Below are positions 1-11,624 of a stretch of DNA of 42,913 nt, piece by piece (position 1 is the stretch's first letter; each line of letters starts with the position of its first letter). A program made the position numbers and the translations under genes. Below the pieces are notes generated by a model. The model was given only the letters and a program-made list of their open reading frames with translations. It searched no databases and had not been told where the DNA came from. This stretch comes from Dehalococcoidia bacterium (GTDB lineage Bacteria; Chloroflexota; Dehalococcoidia; Tepidiformales; Tepidiformaceae): the NCBI GenBank assembly GCA_020432045.1, contig JAGQHB010000088.1, forward strand, positions 1 through 42,913. Direction: 5' to 3'.

Positions 1-2
1 TA

Positions 3-2699
<2,697 letters not shown>

Positions 2700-2725
2700 C
2701 CTCGTCCGAGCACCCATGAACTTCA

Positions 2726-2758
2726 CCGGACGGGGCCGCTTTAAGCGGCCCCGTCCGG
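2726..2758. terminator. Hairpin terminator between rpoC and ispF
   Basis: A perfect 15-bp stem (2726-2740 paired with 2744-2758) closes a 3-nt loop. It lies 26 bases after the rpoC stop and 25 bases past the end of the convergent ispF. On the plus strand it is followed by a short T run (GTTTCTGG), so it fits best as the rpoC terminator. Its symmetry could let it act in both directions. Confidence 0.85.
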
Positions 2759-2783
2759 GTTTCTGGTTGGCCGTTTCGACGGG

Positions 2784-3275
2784 CTACGTGGCTCCGGGCC
2801 GGGACTGCGCCAGGAGCACGACGGCGGTCGCGAACATGGCTTCGCCGCGACCAACAGCGTCCAGTCCTTCGGACGTTTTTGCTTTGACGCTCACGGCGCT
2901 GGCCTCGACCTCGCAGATCGCCGCAATTCGATCCCGGATGATGTCGATGTATGGCCGCAGCTTTGGCCGTTCCGTTCGGACCGTGGAATCGATATTCGCA
3001 AGCTGCCAGCCAGCGTCGCGCGCGGACCGCATTGCGTGGCGGAGAAAGTCGGCACTGTCCGCGTCGCGAAACGAAGGGTTGGACGCTGGGAAGTGCAGCC
3101 CGATGTCGCCAAGGGCCAGCGCCCCAAGAATCGCGTCGGTGATGGCGTGGAGAAGTACGTCCGCATCGCTATGGCCGAGGAGGCCGGGGCCTTCTTCGAT
3201 GATGACGCCCCCAAGCACGAGGGTCCGCGCGTCATCAACGTGGTGCATATCTTCGCCCTGACCGATGCGCATCAT
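2784..3275 (-). CDS. ispF: 2-C-methyl-D-erythritol 2,4-cyclodiphosphate synthase
   Basis: IspF closes the ring of CDP-ME 2-phosphate to give MEcPP in the MEP isoprenoid pathway, in the cytoplasm as a trimer with a metal ion. The 163-residue length is normal for the family (about 157-160). The start shows the family motif IGQGEDMH, giving metal ligands D9 and H11. GHSDADVLLHA supplies the third ligand H43 and the conserved HSD loop. The C-terminal KAKTSEGLDAVGRGE is also typical. The ATG overlaps the ispD stop by 4 bases (ATGA), so translation is probably coupled to ispD. The adjacent second ATG is an equally possible start. The gene converges on rpoC, with a shared hairpin between the two. 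Confidence 0.96.
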   Translation of the reverse strand: MMRIGQGEDMHHVDDARTLVLGGVIIEEGPGLLGHSDADVLLHAITDAILGALALGDIGLHFPASNPSFRDADSADFLRHAMRSARDAGWQLANIDSTVRTERPKLRPYIDIIRDRIAAICEVEASAVSVKAKTSEGLDAVGRGEAMFATAVVLLAQSRPGAT

Positions 3276-3958
3276 CTCGGGGCGCGTTCCAGCAGGAGCC
3301 GCTCAGCTACGAGCAGGTCGACGGGATGGGTGATCTTCAGATTCGTTGCGTCGCTCTCCACAACGGCACATTCAAGCCCGAGGCGGCTGAGCATTGCAGC
3401 ATCGTCTGTTTCGTCGTTGTCGCTCATACGGGCGGCATCGAGCCAGGCCGAACGGAGCACCACCTGGGGCGTTTGGGCAGCCCACAGGTGGGCCCTATCG
3501 GGATGCCCGGTGATCCTGGAACCCTCCACCTCCTTGATCGTGTCAGTGACGGGCACTGCGGCGATCGCCCCGGGCCCGGTCGCTGCGGCGGCAACAACAC
3601 GGGCGATAAGTGCCGGGGTGATGAGCGGCCGTGCGCCATCGTGTATCGCGACGTAACGGGCGTTACATGTCCGGAGCCCGGTCTCCACGCTGTCCCTCCG
3701 GCGTGCACCTCCGAGGACGACGGAGTGGCACGCCTTTGGTGCCCATCTGGCGGCGAGTTCGGCGACCGCCGTCCTGTTCGCCTCCGATGTGACCACTACC
3801 AGGCATTCCAGCCCCGGCGTCTCTTCGAACGCTGCGAGCGACCATGCCAGGACTGGCCGGCCAGCGAGCGGTGCGAACAGCTTGTCCTGCTGTCCGAAAC
3901 GGGTGGAGGAACCGGCAGCGACGATTACGGCGTCCATGACCAACGAGGAAGGTACCAT
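3272..3958 (-). CDS. ispD: 2-C-methyl-D-erythritol 4-phosphate cytidylyltransferase
   Basis: IspD couples CTP with MEP to form CDP-ME, the third step of the MEP pathway. It is 228 residues, a usual length. The N-terminal nucleotide-binding loop is AAGSSTRFGQQDKLF, followed by GGARRRDSVETGL, the substrate loop IHDGARP, AAQTPQ, and the C-terminal NLKITHPVDLLVAE, all in family order. Two ATG codons could start it, at 3958 or 3937. The upstream one has AGGGGG unusually close to it, and the downstream one has no clear Shine-Dalgarno, so the start is uncertain by seven codons. It forms a two-gene operon with ispF and is divergent from the small gene at 4031. Confidence 0.96.
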   Translation of the reverse strand: MVPSSLVMDAVIVAAGSSTRFGQQDKLFAPLAGRPVLAWSLAAFEETPGLECLVVVTSEANRTAVAELAARWAPKACHSVVLGGARRRDSVETGLRTCNARYVAIHDGARPLITPALIARVVAAAATGPGAIAAVPVTDTIKEVEGSRITGHPDRAHLWAAQTPQVVLRSAWLDAARMSDNDETDDAAMLSRLGLECAVVESDATNLKITHPVDLLVAERLLLERAPR

Positions 3959-4030
3959 AGCCCCCTGACATCGTCCGGTGCGGTGTAAAACAGGAAATCA
4001 GCAGCGGTAATCACCGCGAGGAGTGACACG

Positions 4031-4480
4031 ATGGGACTGGATTCAAAGGCAGCACAGGTGCTCGGTGCAGATGTCTCGCATACGGCAGTGGTCTCGCCAA
4101 AAGGACAGGGGAAGCGGCTGATGACTGCCGGTGCCGTGCGGCAGGCCGCGGGCGTTGCCGGGATGCTTGCCCACGATGCGGTAGCGGGGAAGTCCCGGCC
4201 GGATGCCCCGGGCGGGTTCACCGGCGGGTACATCGTGATGGCGCTCACCGCCGATTCAGTCGCGTTTCTGACGATGAAGCGCGGACTCCTTCGGAATTCG
4301 GTCGGCGAACTGCTCGATCGCGTCGATCGTGCGGAGGTTTCGGCGCTGACGTTCGGCAGTGGGCTCACAACCGTGCCGCTGACTGTCTCGCTAACGGATG
4401 GGACTGCATGGGAATTGGAAGTGCCGCGTGCGAACAAACGGTCCGCCGAGAAGCTGGTCGCGGCCTTCGCGTCTTCCTGA
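4031..4480 (+). CDS. Hypothetical protein, possible PH-like domain
   Basis: This 149-residue protein is not one I recognise by name. It has no signal peptide and no clear membrane segment. The first 60 residues are Ala/Gly-rich. The second half alternates short hydrophobic strands (YIVMALTADSVAFLTMKRG, VSALTFGSG, VPLTVSLTDGTAWELEVP) and ends in an amphipathic helix (SAEKLVAAFAS). That layout resembles the small bacterial PH-like folds found in many short uncharacterised proteins. The fold is an inference; only the strand pattern is seen. The ATG follows GAGGAGTG at good spacing. It is divergent from ispD and is followed 94 bases later by the radical SAM gene. Confidence 0.7.
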   Translation: MGLDSKAAQVLGADVSHTAVVSPKGQGKRLMTAGAVRQAAGVAGMLAHDAVAGKSRPDAPGGFTGGYIVMALTADSVAFLTMKRGLLRNSVGELLDRVDRAEVSALTFGSGLTTVPLTVSLTDGTAWELEVPRANKRSAEKLVAAFASS

Positions 4481-4574
4481 CTTTCCCCGGCGCGTGCGGG
4501 GAGGCACGGCCTCTGCGTACCATGGGTACAGGCCCGCGACCGTGGGCGCCCCGCTTTGGGCACAGGGAACAACG

Positions 4575-6479
4575 ATGGCAAGCATTAATCAGCTTCTGGC
4601 GCGCGTCTCCAAGCCGGCACGATACACGGGTGGCGAATTCAATAGTGTCACCAAGGATTGGAGCACGACGCCGCTCCGCTTCGCCCTCTGCTATCCGGAT
4701 GCCTACGACATTGGCATGTCGAACATGGGCATCGGCATTCTGTACGACATTCTCAACCGCCAGCCGGACGTGCTCTGCGAGCGGGCCTTCGCGCCCTGGG
4801 AAGACATGGAATCTGAGATGAGGCGCGAAGGCCTGCCTCTCTGGAGCCTGGAAAACCGCAAGCCACTGAGCGAGTTCGATGTCGTTGGGTTTACGCTTCA
4901 GTACGAGATGACGTACACGAACGTCCTCAATATGCTCGATCTCGGCGGGATCCCGGTCCGGGCAAAGGACCGAAGCGAGAACCATCCGATCGTCATCGCC
5001 GGCGGCAGCGGCGCGTTCAATCCCGAGCCGCTCTCGTCGTTCATCGACGCGTTCGTGTTCGGCGAAGGCGAAGATGTGGTCCTCGAGTTGGCTGGCCTGC
5101 TGCGCGAATGGAAGGCGGGCGGCGCGAGCCGCCGCGAGCGCCTCGAGCAGCTCCTCCGCCTCCCAGGCATCTATGTTCCTTCCTTCTACGAAGCGCACTA
5201 CGGTAGCGATGGGCACTTCGCCGCACTCGAACCCGTACACCCGGCAGCCCCAGCGACGATCCGCCGCCGGATTGTTGAAGTGCTGCCGCCGCCTCTTCAA
5301 CGGCCGATCGTGCCCTTCTTGCAGACGGTTCACGACCGCGTGGCCGTCGAGATTCAGCGGGGCTGCACGCAGGGCTGCAGGTTCTGCCAGGCAGGCATGA
5401 TCTACCGTCCCACCCGCGAACGGACGCCAGAGGAGGTCGCCGGGGCGACGGCGCAGCTGCTCAGCAACACAGGCTACGACGAACTCTCACTGCTCTCGCT
5501 GAGTGCCACCGACCACAGCGAAATCGTGCCGATGGTGAACATGCTGACGGAGCGCTTCCCGGCATTGAAGGTCGGGCTGCCGAGCACACGTGTCGACAGT
5601 TTTTCAGTCGACGTCGCGAACGCGATCGCGAAGGGCAAGCGCCACACGCTCACGCTGGCGCCCGAGGCTGGCAGCCAGCGGCTGCGGAATGCGATTAACA
5701 AGCTGGTAAGCGAGGAGGATCTCCTCGGCGCCAGCGAGAACGCGTTCGAGCGTGGCTGGACCGGGATCAAGATGTACTTCATGGTCGGCCTTCCAACCGA
5801 GACGATGGAAGACGTCGAAGGAATCGTTGAAATGGGTGCGCGGGTGAAGGCGCTCGGGAAGAAGCACGTTGGTGGGCGGGCGCGGGTGCGGGTGAGTACG
5901 TCGAATCATGTGCCGAAACCGCACACGCCGTTCCAGTGGGCCCGCCAGGAGACCGCCGCGGAGCTGATGCCAAAACACTCGATGCTCCGAGAACAATGCC
6001 GTGCAGCGGGCGTCGAATTTACCTGGAACTCTCCGGAAGACTCGTTTCTCGAATCGGTGCTTTCCCGCGGAGACCGGCGCGTGGGCGAAGGTATCTACGA
6101 AGCCTGGCAAAATGGGGCGAAGTTCGACGCGTGGGGCGAACATTTCAACGCGGGTGTCTGGCAGCGAGCCTTCGCGACGGTCGGGATCGACCCCGGCTGG
6201 TACGCGCACCGTGAACGGGACACGCGAGAACCGATGCCATGGGACCACGTCGATTGCGGCGTGACGAAGAGCTACCTGCGTGGTCAGTGGCACGATGTGC
6301 TCACGAACAGCACTTTGGGCGATTGTCACCACGGCTCGTGCAACGTCTGCGGTATGCAGAAGTTCGACACGCTCTCGGACTCCCCCGGCGTCGATGACTG
6401 CGTGGTAAAGCTCGGGAAGCTTATCGAGTTGCGGCGCGGCGCTAAGAAGTTCGAGGGCGAGATGGTGGAGCTGGTCTGA
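4575..6479 (+). CDS. B12-binding/radical SAM protein of the TIGR03960 type
   Basis: This 634-residue protein carries an N-terminal cobalamin-binding-like fold (CYPDAYDIGMSNMGIGILY near residues 34-52) and then a radical SAM core. The core cysteine motif is CTQGCRFC in RGCTQGCRFCQAGMIYRP, with later core segments THTLTLAPEAGSQRLR and MYFMVGLPTETMEDVEG. The C-terminus has another Cys cluster, CHHGSCNVCGMQ. This order matches the uncharacterised family TIGR03960, whose reaction is unknown. The ATG at 4575 was chosen because it follows AGGGA and leaves the upstream gene intact; the frame is open further upstream but that would overlap the 4031 gene. The usual partner domain (TIGR03936/DUF2344), often fused or adjacent, is not seen in the window. 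Confidence 0.9.
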   Translation: MASINQLLARVSKPARYTGGEFNSVTKDWSTTPLRFALCYPDAYDIGMSNMGIGILYDILNRQPDVLCERAFAPWEDMESEMRREGLPLWSLENRKPLSEFDVVGFTLQYEMTYTNVLNMLDLGGIPVRAKDRSENHPIVIAGGSGAFNPEPLSSFIDAFVFGEGEDVVLELAGLLREWKAGGASRRERLEQLLRLPGIYVPSFYEAHYGSDGHFAALEPVHPAAPATIRRRIVEVLPPPLQRPIVPFLQTVHDRVAVEIQRGCTQGCRFCQAGMIYRPTRERTPEEVAGATAQLLSNTGYDELSLLSLSATDHSEIVPMVNMLTERFPALKVGLPSTRVDSFSVDVANAIAKGKRHTLTLAPEAGSQRLRNAINKLVSEEDLLGASENAFERGWTGIKMYFMVGLPTETMEDVEGIVEMGARVKALGKKHVGGRARVRVSTSNHVPKPHTPFQWARQETAAELMPKHSMLREQCRAAGVEFTWNSPEDSFLESVLSRGDRRVGEGIYEAWQNGAKFDAWGEHFNAGVWQRAFATVGIDPGWYAHRERDTREPMPWDHVDCGVTKSYLRGQWHDVLTNSTLGDCHHGSCNVCGMQKFDTLSDSPGVDDCVVKLGKLIELRRGAKKFEGEMVELV

Positions 6480-6515
6480 GCGTAGACTTCGAGCCAAATA
6501 ACGAGGAGGCTCCCC

Positions 6516-7310
6516 ATGCCCAGCGCACCCATCAACGGCATCAACCTGTACTACGAGACGCAGGGCAGCGGCGACGAGGTGTTTGTCTTCGCTCATGGTG
6601 CGGGTGGCAATCACCTTTCCTGGTGGAACCAGGTCCCGGCGTTTGCCGAGCGCGGACGAGTGGTCACATTCGATCACCGTGCGTTCGGCCAGTCGCTCGA
6701 TACGGACGGGCGTGGAGCCGGTGCCTTTGTCGATGATCTCGAGGCGCTACTCGACCACCTGGGGATCGAGCGGGCGACGCTGATTGCGCAGTCCATGGGT
6801 GGGCTCTCGGCGATGGGCTTTACGCTTCGCCACGAGCGCCGGGTGAAGGCGCTGGTCATGGCCGACACGGTGCTGGGCATCCGCGACATCGTCATGGCGG
6901 ACCTGGATGACGCGACGAAGGTGGCGATGGAAACGGTCCGGCAGCAGCGCATGGCTGCGAACGTGCCAACGAGCAGCTGGGCGCTCGGGCCAGTATTTCG
7001 TGCGCAGAATCCCGCCGGTGCGTTCCTCTATCAAGAGATTGCGGACCTGAACCCGCCGCGCGACCCATCATTCCTCGCATCCGGGATGTCCACGGCGACG
7101 CGGATGGAACTGGCTGATCTGGCGGTGCCAATCCTCTGGCTGGTCGGTGAGGACGACGCGATCATGCCGCCGCCGATGTTCAGAATCGCGCATTCGCTGA
7201 CGCCGTCGTCGAAGCTGGCCATTGTGCCGGGATGCGGTCATTCCGTGTACTTCGAAGCCCCGAGCGCGTTCAATGCGATAGTGATGGATTTCCTGGGGAT
7301 CGCAGGGTAG
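6516..7310 (+). CDS. Alpha/beta-fold hydrolase
   Basis: This is a cytoplasmic alpha/beta hydrolase of 264 residues, close to the usual 260-290. The oxyanion region is HGAGGNHLSWW (27-37), the nucleophile elbow is AQSMGG with Ser93, the acid is in GEDDAIMPP, and the catalytic His is in GCGHSVYFE near the C-terminus. A lid-like helical insertion lies between about residues 110 and 190. The sequence fits the broad haloperoxidase/3-oxoadipate-enol-lactonase-like group, but the substrate cannot be read from it. A strong ribosome-binding site (GAGGAGG) precedes the ATG. It lies 36 bases after the radical SAM gene and about 50 bases before the glycan operon on the same strand, so it could be cotranscribed with either. 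Confidence 0.9.
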   Translation: MPSAPINGINLYYETQGSGDEVFVFAHGAGGNHLSWWNQVPAFAERGRVVTFDHRAFGQSLDTDGRGAGAFVDDLEALLDHLGIERATLIAQSMGGLSAMGFTLRHERRVKALVMADTVLGIRDIVMADLDDATKVAMETVRQQRMAANVPTSSWALGPVFRAQNPAGAFLYQEIADLNPPRDPSFLASGMSTATRMELADLAVPILWLVGEDDAIMPPPMFRIAHSLTPSSKLAIVPGCGHSVYFEAPSAFNAIVMDFLGIAG

Positions 7311-7357
7311 GCAGCCAGGCGTTCGCCGGAAGCGCCGCGCGCGGTACCCTGCATTTG

Positions 7358-7948
7358 ATGAAGCGCCTATTCGATGTAGCGGTGGTGCTGCTGACAGCGC
7401 CGCTCTCCGTGTCCCTCGTCGTGGTTTCGGCCGCGGCCCTGGCGGTGGAGCTGCGCGGCAATCCGTTCTTCGTCCAGGAACGCGTGGGCCTGCACGGCCG
7501 GCGATTCCCGATGTATAAGCTGCGTACCATGCGGCATGCCAGCCCCGGGCAGGAGCTTCAGTACGAGGTGCACGACTGGACGACCTACGTCTTTGCGCCG
7601 CCTGACCGCCCCGACCCTCGAATAACGCGGCTTGGGGCACTGGCCCGGAAGACGAGCATCGATGAGCTTCCGAATCTCTGGAACGTCTTTCGCGGTGACA
7701 TGAGTCTTGTCGGGCCGCGACCGGAGATCCCGCCGCTCGTCGACCAGTACCCCGAGCGCTACCAGCGGAGGCACGATGTCCTGCCCGGGATCGCGGGCCT
7801 CGCTCAGGTCGAGGGGCGGTCCGACCTCGCCTACGCGGAGGTCATGAAATATGATCTTGAGTACGTGGACACTCGCTCGTTCCTGGGCGACCTCCGGATA
7901 CTGATGAAGACCTTGGCCGTGGTCGTGCGAGGGAGCGGGGCACGCTGA
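7358..7948 (+). CDS. Bacterial sugar transferase (undecaprenyl-phosphate sugar phosphotransferase)
   Basis: This small membrane enzyme of 196 residues starts glycan assembly by moving a sugar-1-phosphate from an NDP-sugar to a polyprenyl phosphate. It has the PglC-like minimal form: KRLFDV, one hydrophobic segment (about 7-28), then the conserved catalytic domain. Visible motifs are FVQERVG, MYKLRTM, the Asp-Glu dyad in [24 protein letters not shown] and the C-terminal [15 protein letters not shown]. The ATG at 7358 was chosen because it aligns with the family N-terminus; the frame is open further upstream. Its TGA overlaps the next ATG by one base (TGATG), so it heads a coupled operon. The sugar specificity is unknown but probably matches the donor made by the following genes. 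Confidence 0.93.
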   Translation: MKRLFDVAVVLLTAPLSVSLVVVSAAALAVELRGNPFFVQERVGLHGRRFPMYKLRTMRHASPGQELQYEVHDWTTYVFAPPDRPDPRITRLGALARKTSIDELPNLWNVFRGDMSLVGPRPEIPPLVDQYPERYQRRHDVLPGIAGLAQVEGRSDLAYAEVMKYDLEYVDTRSFLGDLRILMKTLAVVVRGSGAR

Positions 7949-9843
7949 TGAGCCCGTCCGGTGTGCGACGCTGGTTGAACCGCCTCCTTCCGGGTGAGCC
8001 CCTCGATACCGCGGTTGCGATGCTGCTGGATATCGCGGCGGTGTGCATCAGCTACACAGCCGCCTTGCTGCTCCGCTTCGAAGCAAACGTCCCGTCGGAC
8101 AGCGTCCACCTGGCACTCTGGCTGGTCCCGCTGCTGGGCATCGCGTTCGTCGCGGCGAACGTGTTTCTGGGCGTGTACCGCACCGTCTGGGCGTTTGGCG
8201 GCCTTGCTGACATCCTCCTCCTGTTCCGGCCTGTTGCGCTGGTTACGGCTGTCGTTTTCCTCATCCACATCGGTATCCCCGACCGGGACCTGCCGCTCTC
8301 AGTCGTGCTGATGGCCGGGGCTCTGATCTTTCCGCTGATGGCGTTCGTGAAAATGCGAACGCGCCTGCTGCTTCATACGCCGTGGGGTTCGACTGCCTCA
8401 CGGCGGCTGCTGATCGTAGGCGCCGGGCACACCGGACAGGCGTTGGCGCGCGAATTGCAGTCGAGCCCTGGACTCCGCTATCAGCCGATGGGCTACCTCG
8501 ACGACGACGCGAAAAAGCACCACCGCAGGATGCTCGGCCTCCGGGTGTACGGGCCGCTTTCATCGCTTGAAAAGGTCGTTGCGGACCGTGCCGTCGACGC
8601 GATTGCCATCGCCATCGGGCAGCCGGCTGGACCGCTGGTCCGTGACCTCGTTGGCCGCTCACAACAGCTCGGCGTGCCGATCCGCATGGTGCCCGGCGTC
8701 GATCACTGGGTATCTGGCGGCAACCAGGGCGGGATGCGCGACATCACCCTTGAAGACCTTCTTGGCCGCGACCCGGTTGAAGTGGACTACGAGCGGTGCG
8801 CAGCATCGGTCAGTGGCAAGGTCGTGCTCGTAACCGGAGCGGCCGGGTCGATTGGGTCAGAGCTCTGCAGGCAGGTCCTGCGCTTTGGCCCACGGGAACT
8901 GCATCTCCTGGATAACAACGAAACGGGGCTCTTTGATCTGTCGCTCGAACTCCGCCGGTCCGGCGGTGAAACCGTACATAAAAGCTGGGTCGCCGATGTC
9001 GTTGAGCACTCCCGGGTCAGGAAGATCCTGACCGAGGTGATGCCGGATGTCGTTTACCATGCGGCTGCCTACAAACACGTGCCGCTCATGGAGGAGCATC
9101 CGGTGGAAGCGTTCCGCGTGAACGTTCACGGCACGCTCAACGTGGCGTCGCTTTCGCGGGAACTGGGCGTTGGCACCTTTGTCCTCATTTCGACGGACAA
9201 GGCGGTGCGGCCGACAAGCGTGATGGGCGCGACCAAGCGCGTGGCCGAATTACTGGTGCTGGCACTCTCCGGGACGGCCACCAGCACACGCTTCGCCGTG
9301 GTCCGGTTCGGAAACGTGATGGGCAGCCGTGGATCCGTCGTCCCGATCTTCATGCGCCAGATCGAGAACGGCGGGCCGGTCACCGTCATGCATCCCGACA
9401 TGATGCGCTACTTCATCTCCATTCCCGAGGCCGTGAGCCTAGTAATCCAGGCGGGCGCCTTCGGTGGCCATGGCCAGGTCTACATGCTGGACATGGGCGA
9501 TGAGGTGAACATCCTCGAACTCGCGGAGCGCATGATCCGGCTTCGGGGCTTGCGGCCGGGCGACGACATCCAGGTGGTCTTCACCGGGCCGCGGCCCGGC
9601 GAAAAGCTTCGTGAGGAGCTTGTCGCCGATTTCGAGAGCATGGAGCCCACGGAGCATCCGAAGGTGATGCGGCTGGCATCATCGGTCGAAGTCACCGAAT
9701 CTGAGATTCTGCGCCTGGTCGAAGAGACTGAGGGGATTAGCGGGCAAGATGACGACGAGCTTCGCCGGCGCATCCATCTCGTGGTGCGAAAATTCTCAAC
9801 CGGGCCGGAAGGCTCGATGGAAGGCGTGGAGGTAGCGCGATGA
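7948..9843 (+). CDS. Membrane NDP-sugar 4,6-dehydratase (WbpM/PglF/CapD family)
   Basis: This 631-residue protein has several N-terminal membrane segments (about residues 20-150), a Rossmann-like domain (IVGAGHTGQALARELQ, about 153-168), and a C-terminal extended SDR dehydratase domain starting at VTGAAGSIGSEL (about 294). The active-site stretch STDKAVRPTSVMGATKR has Met426 where ordinary SDRs have Tyr, with Lys430 retained. That Tyr-to-Met change is normal in WbpM/FlaA1/PglF enzymes, which convert UDP-GlcNAc to the 4-keto-6-deoxy sugar. PGEKLREEL near the C-terminus is also typical. It is coupled to the sugar transferase before it and overlaps the acetyltransferase after it (ATGA). Its product may feed a deoxy-amino sugar, but no dedicated 4-aminotransferase beyond the single DegT enzyme lies nearby. 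Confidence 0.93.
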   Translation: MSPSGVRRWLNRLLPGEPLDTAVAMLLDIAAVCISYTAALLLRFEANVPSDSVHLALWLVPLLGIAFVAANVFLGVYRTVWAFGGLADILLLFRPVALVTAVVFLIHIGIPDRDLPLSVVLMAGALIFPLMAFVKMRTRLLLHTPWGSTASRRLLIVGAGHTGQALARELQSSPGLRYQPMGYLDDDAKKHHRRMLGLRVYGPLSSLEKVVADRAVDAIAIAIGQPAGPLVRDLVGRSQQLGVPIRMVPGVDHWVSGGNQGGMRDITLEDLLGRDPVEVDYERCAASVSGKVVLVTGAAGSIGSELCRQVLRFGPRELHLLDNNETGLFDLSLELRRSGGETVHKSWVADVVEHSRVRKILTEVMPDVVYHAAAYKHVPLMEEHPVEAFRVNVHGTLNVASLSRELGVGTFVLISTDKAVRPTSVMGATKRVAELLVLALSGTATSTRFAVVRFGNVMGSRGSVVPIFMRQIENGGPVTVMHPDMMRYFISIPEAVSLVIQAGAFGGHGQVYMLDMGDEVNILELAERMIRLRGLRPGDDIQVVFTGPRPGEKLREELVADFESMEPTEHPKVMRLASSVEVTESEILRLVEETEGISGQDDDELRRRIHLVVRKFSTGPEGSMEGVEVAR

Positions 9844-10430
9844 CGGCGTTCCGTGTGCATCCAACCGCAGAGGTCCACCCCGCAGCGACGATTGGCGAAG
9901 GGGCGTCGGTGTGGCACCAGGCGCAGGTTCGCGAGGGCGCTGTCGTTGGACCGGGGACGATCCTCGGCAAGGGCGCCTACATCGGTGAACACGTGAGCCT
10001 CGGTGCTAACTGCAAGGTGCAGAACTACTCGTGCGTCTATCCCGGTGCGACGTTGGAGGATGGTGTCTTCGTCGGCCCGGAGGTCGTGTTCACGAACGAC
10101 AAGTACCCTCGGGCGATCAATCCGGATGGATCGCTGAAGAGCGAATCGGACTGGGACCTGGGCAAGACGCTCGTCAAGTTCGGGGCCGCCATCGGGTCGC
10201 GGTCGGTAATCGTCACCGGCATCACGATCGGGCGCTGGGCGCTCGTGGCGGCAGGAGCCGTCGTCACTAAGGACGTTGCTGACCATTCACTGGTGACCGG
10301 CGTGCCGGCTCGCCATGCCGGCTGGGTGTGCACGTGTGCGCGCCTGCTCGACGACTCCCTGCGCTGCGGCCACTGTGGCTCGGCGTTCGAACACACGGAA
10401 TCCGGGTTGAGCCCGGTTGCTACGGCTTGA
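9840..10430 (+). CDS. Left-handed beta-helix N-acetyltransferase, WbpD/WlbB-like
   Basis: The 196 residues are mainly hexapeptide repeats forming a left-handed beta-helix (about residues 5-75 and 110-155). The diagnostic loop VGPEVVFTNDKYPRAIN matches WbpD/WlbB enzymes, which acetylate the 3-amino group of UDP-2-acetamido-3-amino-2,3-dideoxy-glucuronate with acetyl-CoA. The C-terminal turn ITIGRWALVAAGAVVTKDV is also typical. The end carries cysteines in WVCTCARLL and LRCGHCGSAF, which could bind zinc and occur in some WbpD relatives. The gene overlaps the dehydratase by 4 bases and is followed within 10 bases by the aminotransferase. The WbpE-, WbpB- and WbpA-like neighbours make the 3-acetamido assignment the best reading. 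Confidence 0.92.
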   Translation: MTAFRVHPTAEVHPAATIGEGASVWHQAQVREGAVVGPGTILGKGAYIGEHVSLGANCKVQNYSCVYPGATLEDGVFVGPEVVFTNDKYPRAINPDGSLKSESDWDLGKTLVKFGAAIGSRSVIVTGITIGRWALVAAGAVVTKDVADHSLVTGVPARHAGWVCTCARLLDDSLRCGHCGSAFEHTESGLSPVATA

Positions 10431-10440
10431 GGAGGACTTT

Positions 10441-11535
10441 GTGGCCGCTACTGAACGCATGATCCCAATTGCAAAGCCGCTCGTGGGCGAAGAAGAAGAG
10501 AGGGCCGTCCTGGAAGTGCTCCGCAGCGGCCAGCTTGCGGAGGGATCGCGCGTGCGCGCCTTCGAAGCCGCGTTCGCAGGCTACACGGGTACGAGGCATG
10601 CCATCGCCGTGAACAGCGGTACGGCGGCGCTCATCGTAGCTCTCCAGGCCCACGGGGTTGGTGCGGGCGACGAAGTCATCACCACTCCATTTAGCTTCAT
10701 CGCAACTGCGACGAGCATCATCGCGTGTGGTGCCAAGCCCGTGTTCGTCGACATCGATCCGTTCGATTTAAACCTCGATCCGGGGCAGGTGGAGGCGGCG
10801 ATCACGGACGCCACGAAGGCGATTATGCCGGTGCACCTCTACGGGCATCCCGCGCGTATGACGGAGATCGCGCAGCTTGCGGAGGACCACGGTCTGGCAC
10901 TGGTCGAGGACGCTGCGCAGGGACACGGCGCGGAGCACGCAGGTCAACGAGTCGGCTCATTTGGCACCGGATGCTTCAGCTTTTATCCGACGAAGAACAT
11001 GACGACGGGTGAAGGCGGCATCATCACGACGAACGACGACGAGGTAGCCCGGTTGGCGCGGATCATCCGGAATCACGGCCAGGAAGTCCGTTATCGAAGC
11101 GACTACTTCGGGCTGAACTGGCGTATGACCGACCTCGCAGCCGCCATCGGTAGCGTGCAGATGCACCACATCGAACGCTGGAACGAGGCGCGCATCGCGA
11201 ATGCGACACGGCTTGCCGCGGGGATCACATCGGTCCAGACGCCGAAGGTCCGCGAGGGGGACCGGCATGTCTTCCACCAGTTCACCGTGCGCGTCGGCGG
11301 CGACCGCGATGCTATCCAGAAGGCGTTGTTGGATGCCGGTGTCGGCTCCGCGATCCACTACCCGATGGTGATCCATCAGCAGCCGATCATGATCCAGATG
11401 GGCTTCGATGAAGGCGTGAGCACGCCTGTTGCGGAAGCGGCGGCGGCCTCTGTGCTAAGCCTGCCGGTCCATCCTTCGCTGAGCGAGGAAGACCTCGAAC
11501 GCATCATCACGGTGGTCAACCGCCTCGCGCATTAG
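10441..11535 (+). CDS. DegT/DnrJ/EryC1-family PLP sugar aminotransferase, WbpE-like
   Basis: This PLP enzyme transfers an amino group to a keto-sugar nucleotide. The GTG start at 10441 was chosen because GGAGG lies 5 bases upstream at 10431-10435 and directly follows the previous stop. The protein is then 364 residues, the usual family length. Visible are VNSGTAAL (57-64), TTPFSFIATA, the cofactor Asp in EDAAQGHGAE (about 156-165), and the PLP lysine K185 in SFYPTKNMTTGEGG. The C-terminal IHYPMVIHQQP is common to the family. With a WbpD-type acetyltransferase before it and WbpB- and WbpA-type dehydrogenases after it, it probably aminates C3 of a UDP-3-keto-GlcNAcA intermediate. A 4-amination role with the dehydratase is the main alternative. 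Confidence 0.93.
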   Translation: MAATERMIPIAKPLVGEEEERAVLEVLRSGQLAEGSRVRAFEAAFAGYTGTRHAIAVNSGTAALIVALQAHGVGAGDEVITTPFSFIATATSIIACGAKPVFVDIDPFDLNLDPGQVEAAITDATKAIMPVHLYGHPARMTEIAQLAEDHGLALVEDAAQGHGAEHAGQRVGSFGTGCFSFYPTKNMTTGEGGIITTNDDEVARLARIIRNHGQEVRYRSDYFGLNWRMTDLAAAIGSVQMHHIERWNEARIANATRLAAGITSVQTPKVREGDRHVFHQFTVRVGGDRDAIQKALLDAGVGSAIHYPMVIHQQPIMIQMGFDEGVSTPVAEAAAASVLSLPVHPSLSEEDLERIITVVNRLAH

Positions 11536-11624
11536 CCGACTCACGGCTGGCAGCGTGGTACGCTACGGGTGCGCCGTCCGTCTGAGGACAGTGCGTTCGC
11601 ATAGCTACCTCGGAGAGGACTCAC

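Noticed and set aside
4398-4574. Upstream extension of the radical SAM gene
   Set aside because: It would overlap the preceding gene, has no family similarity, and a better ATG with a ribosome-binding site lies at 4575.
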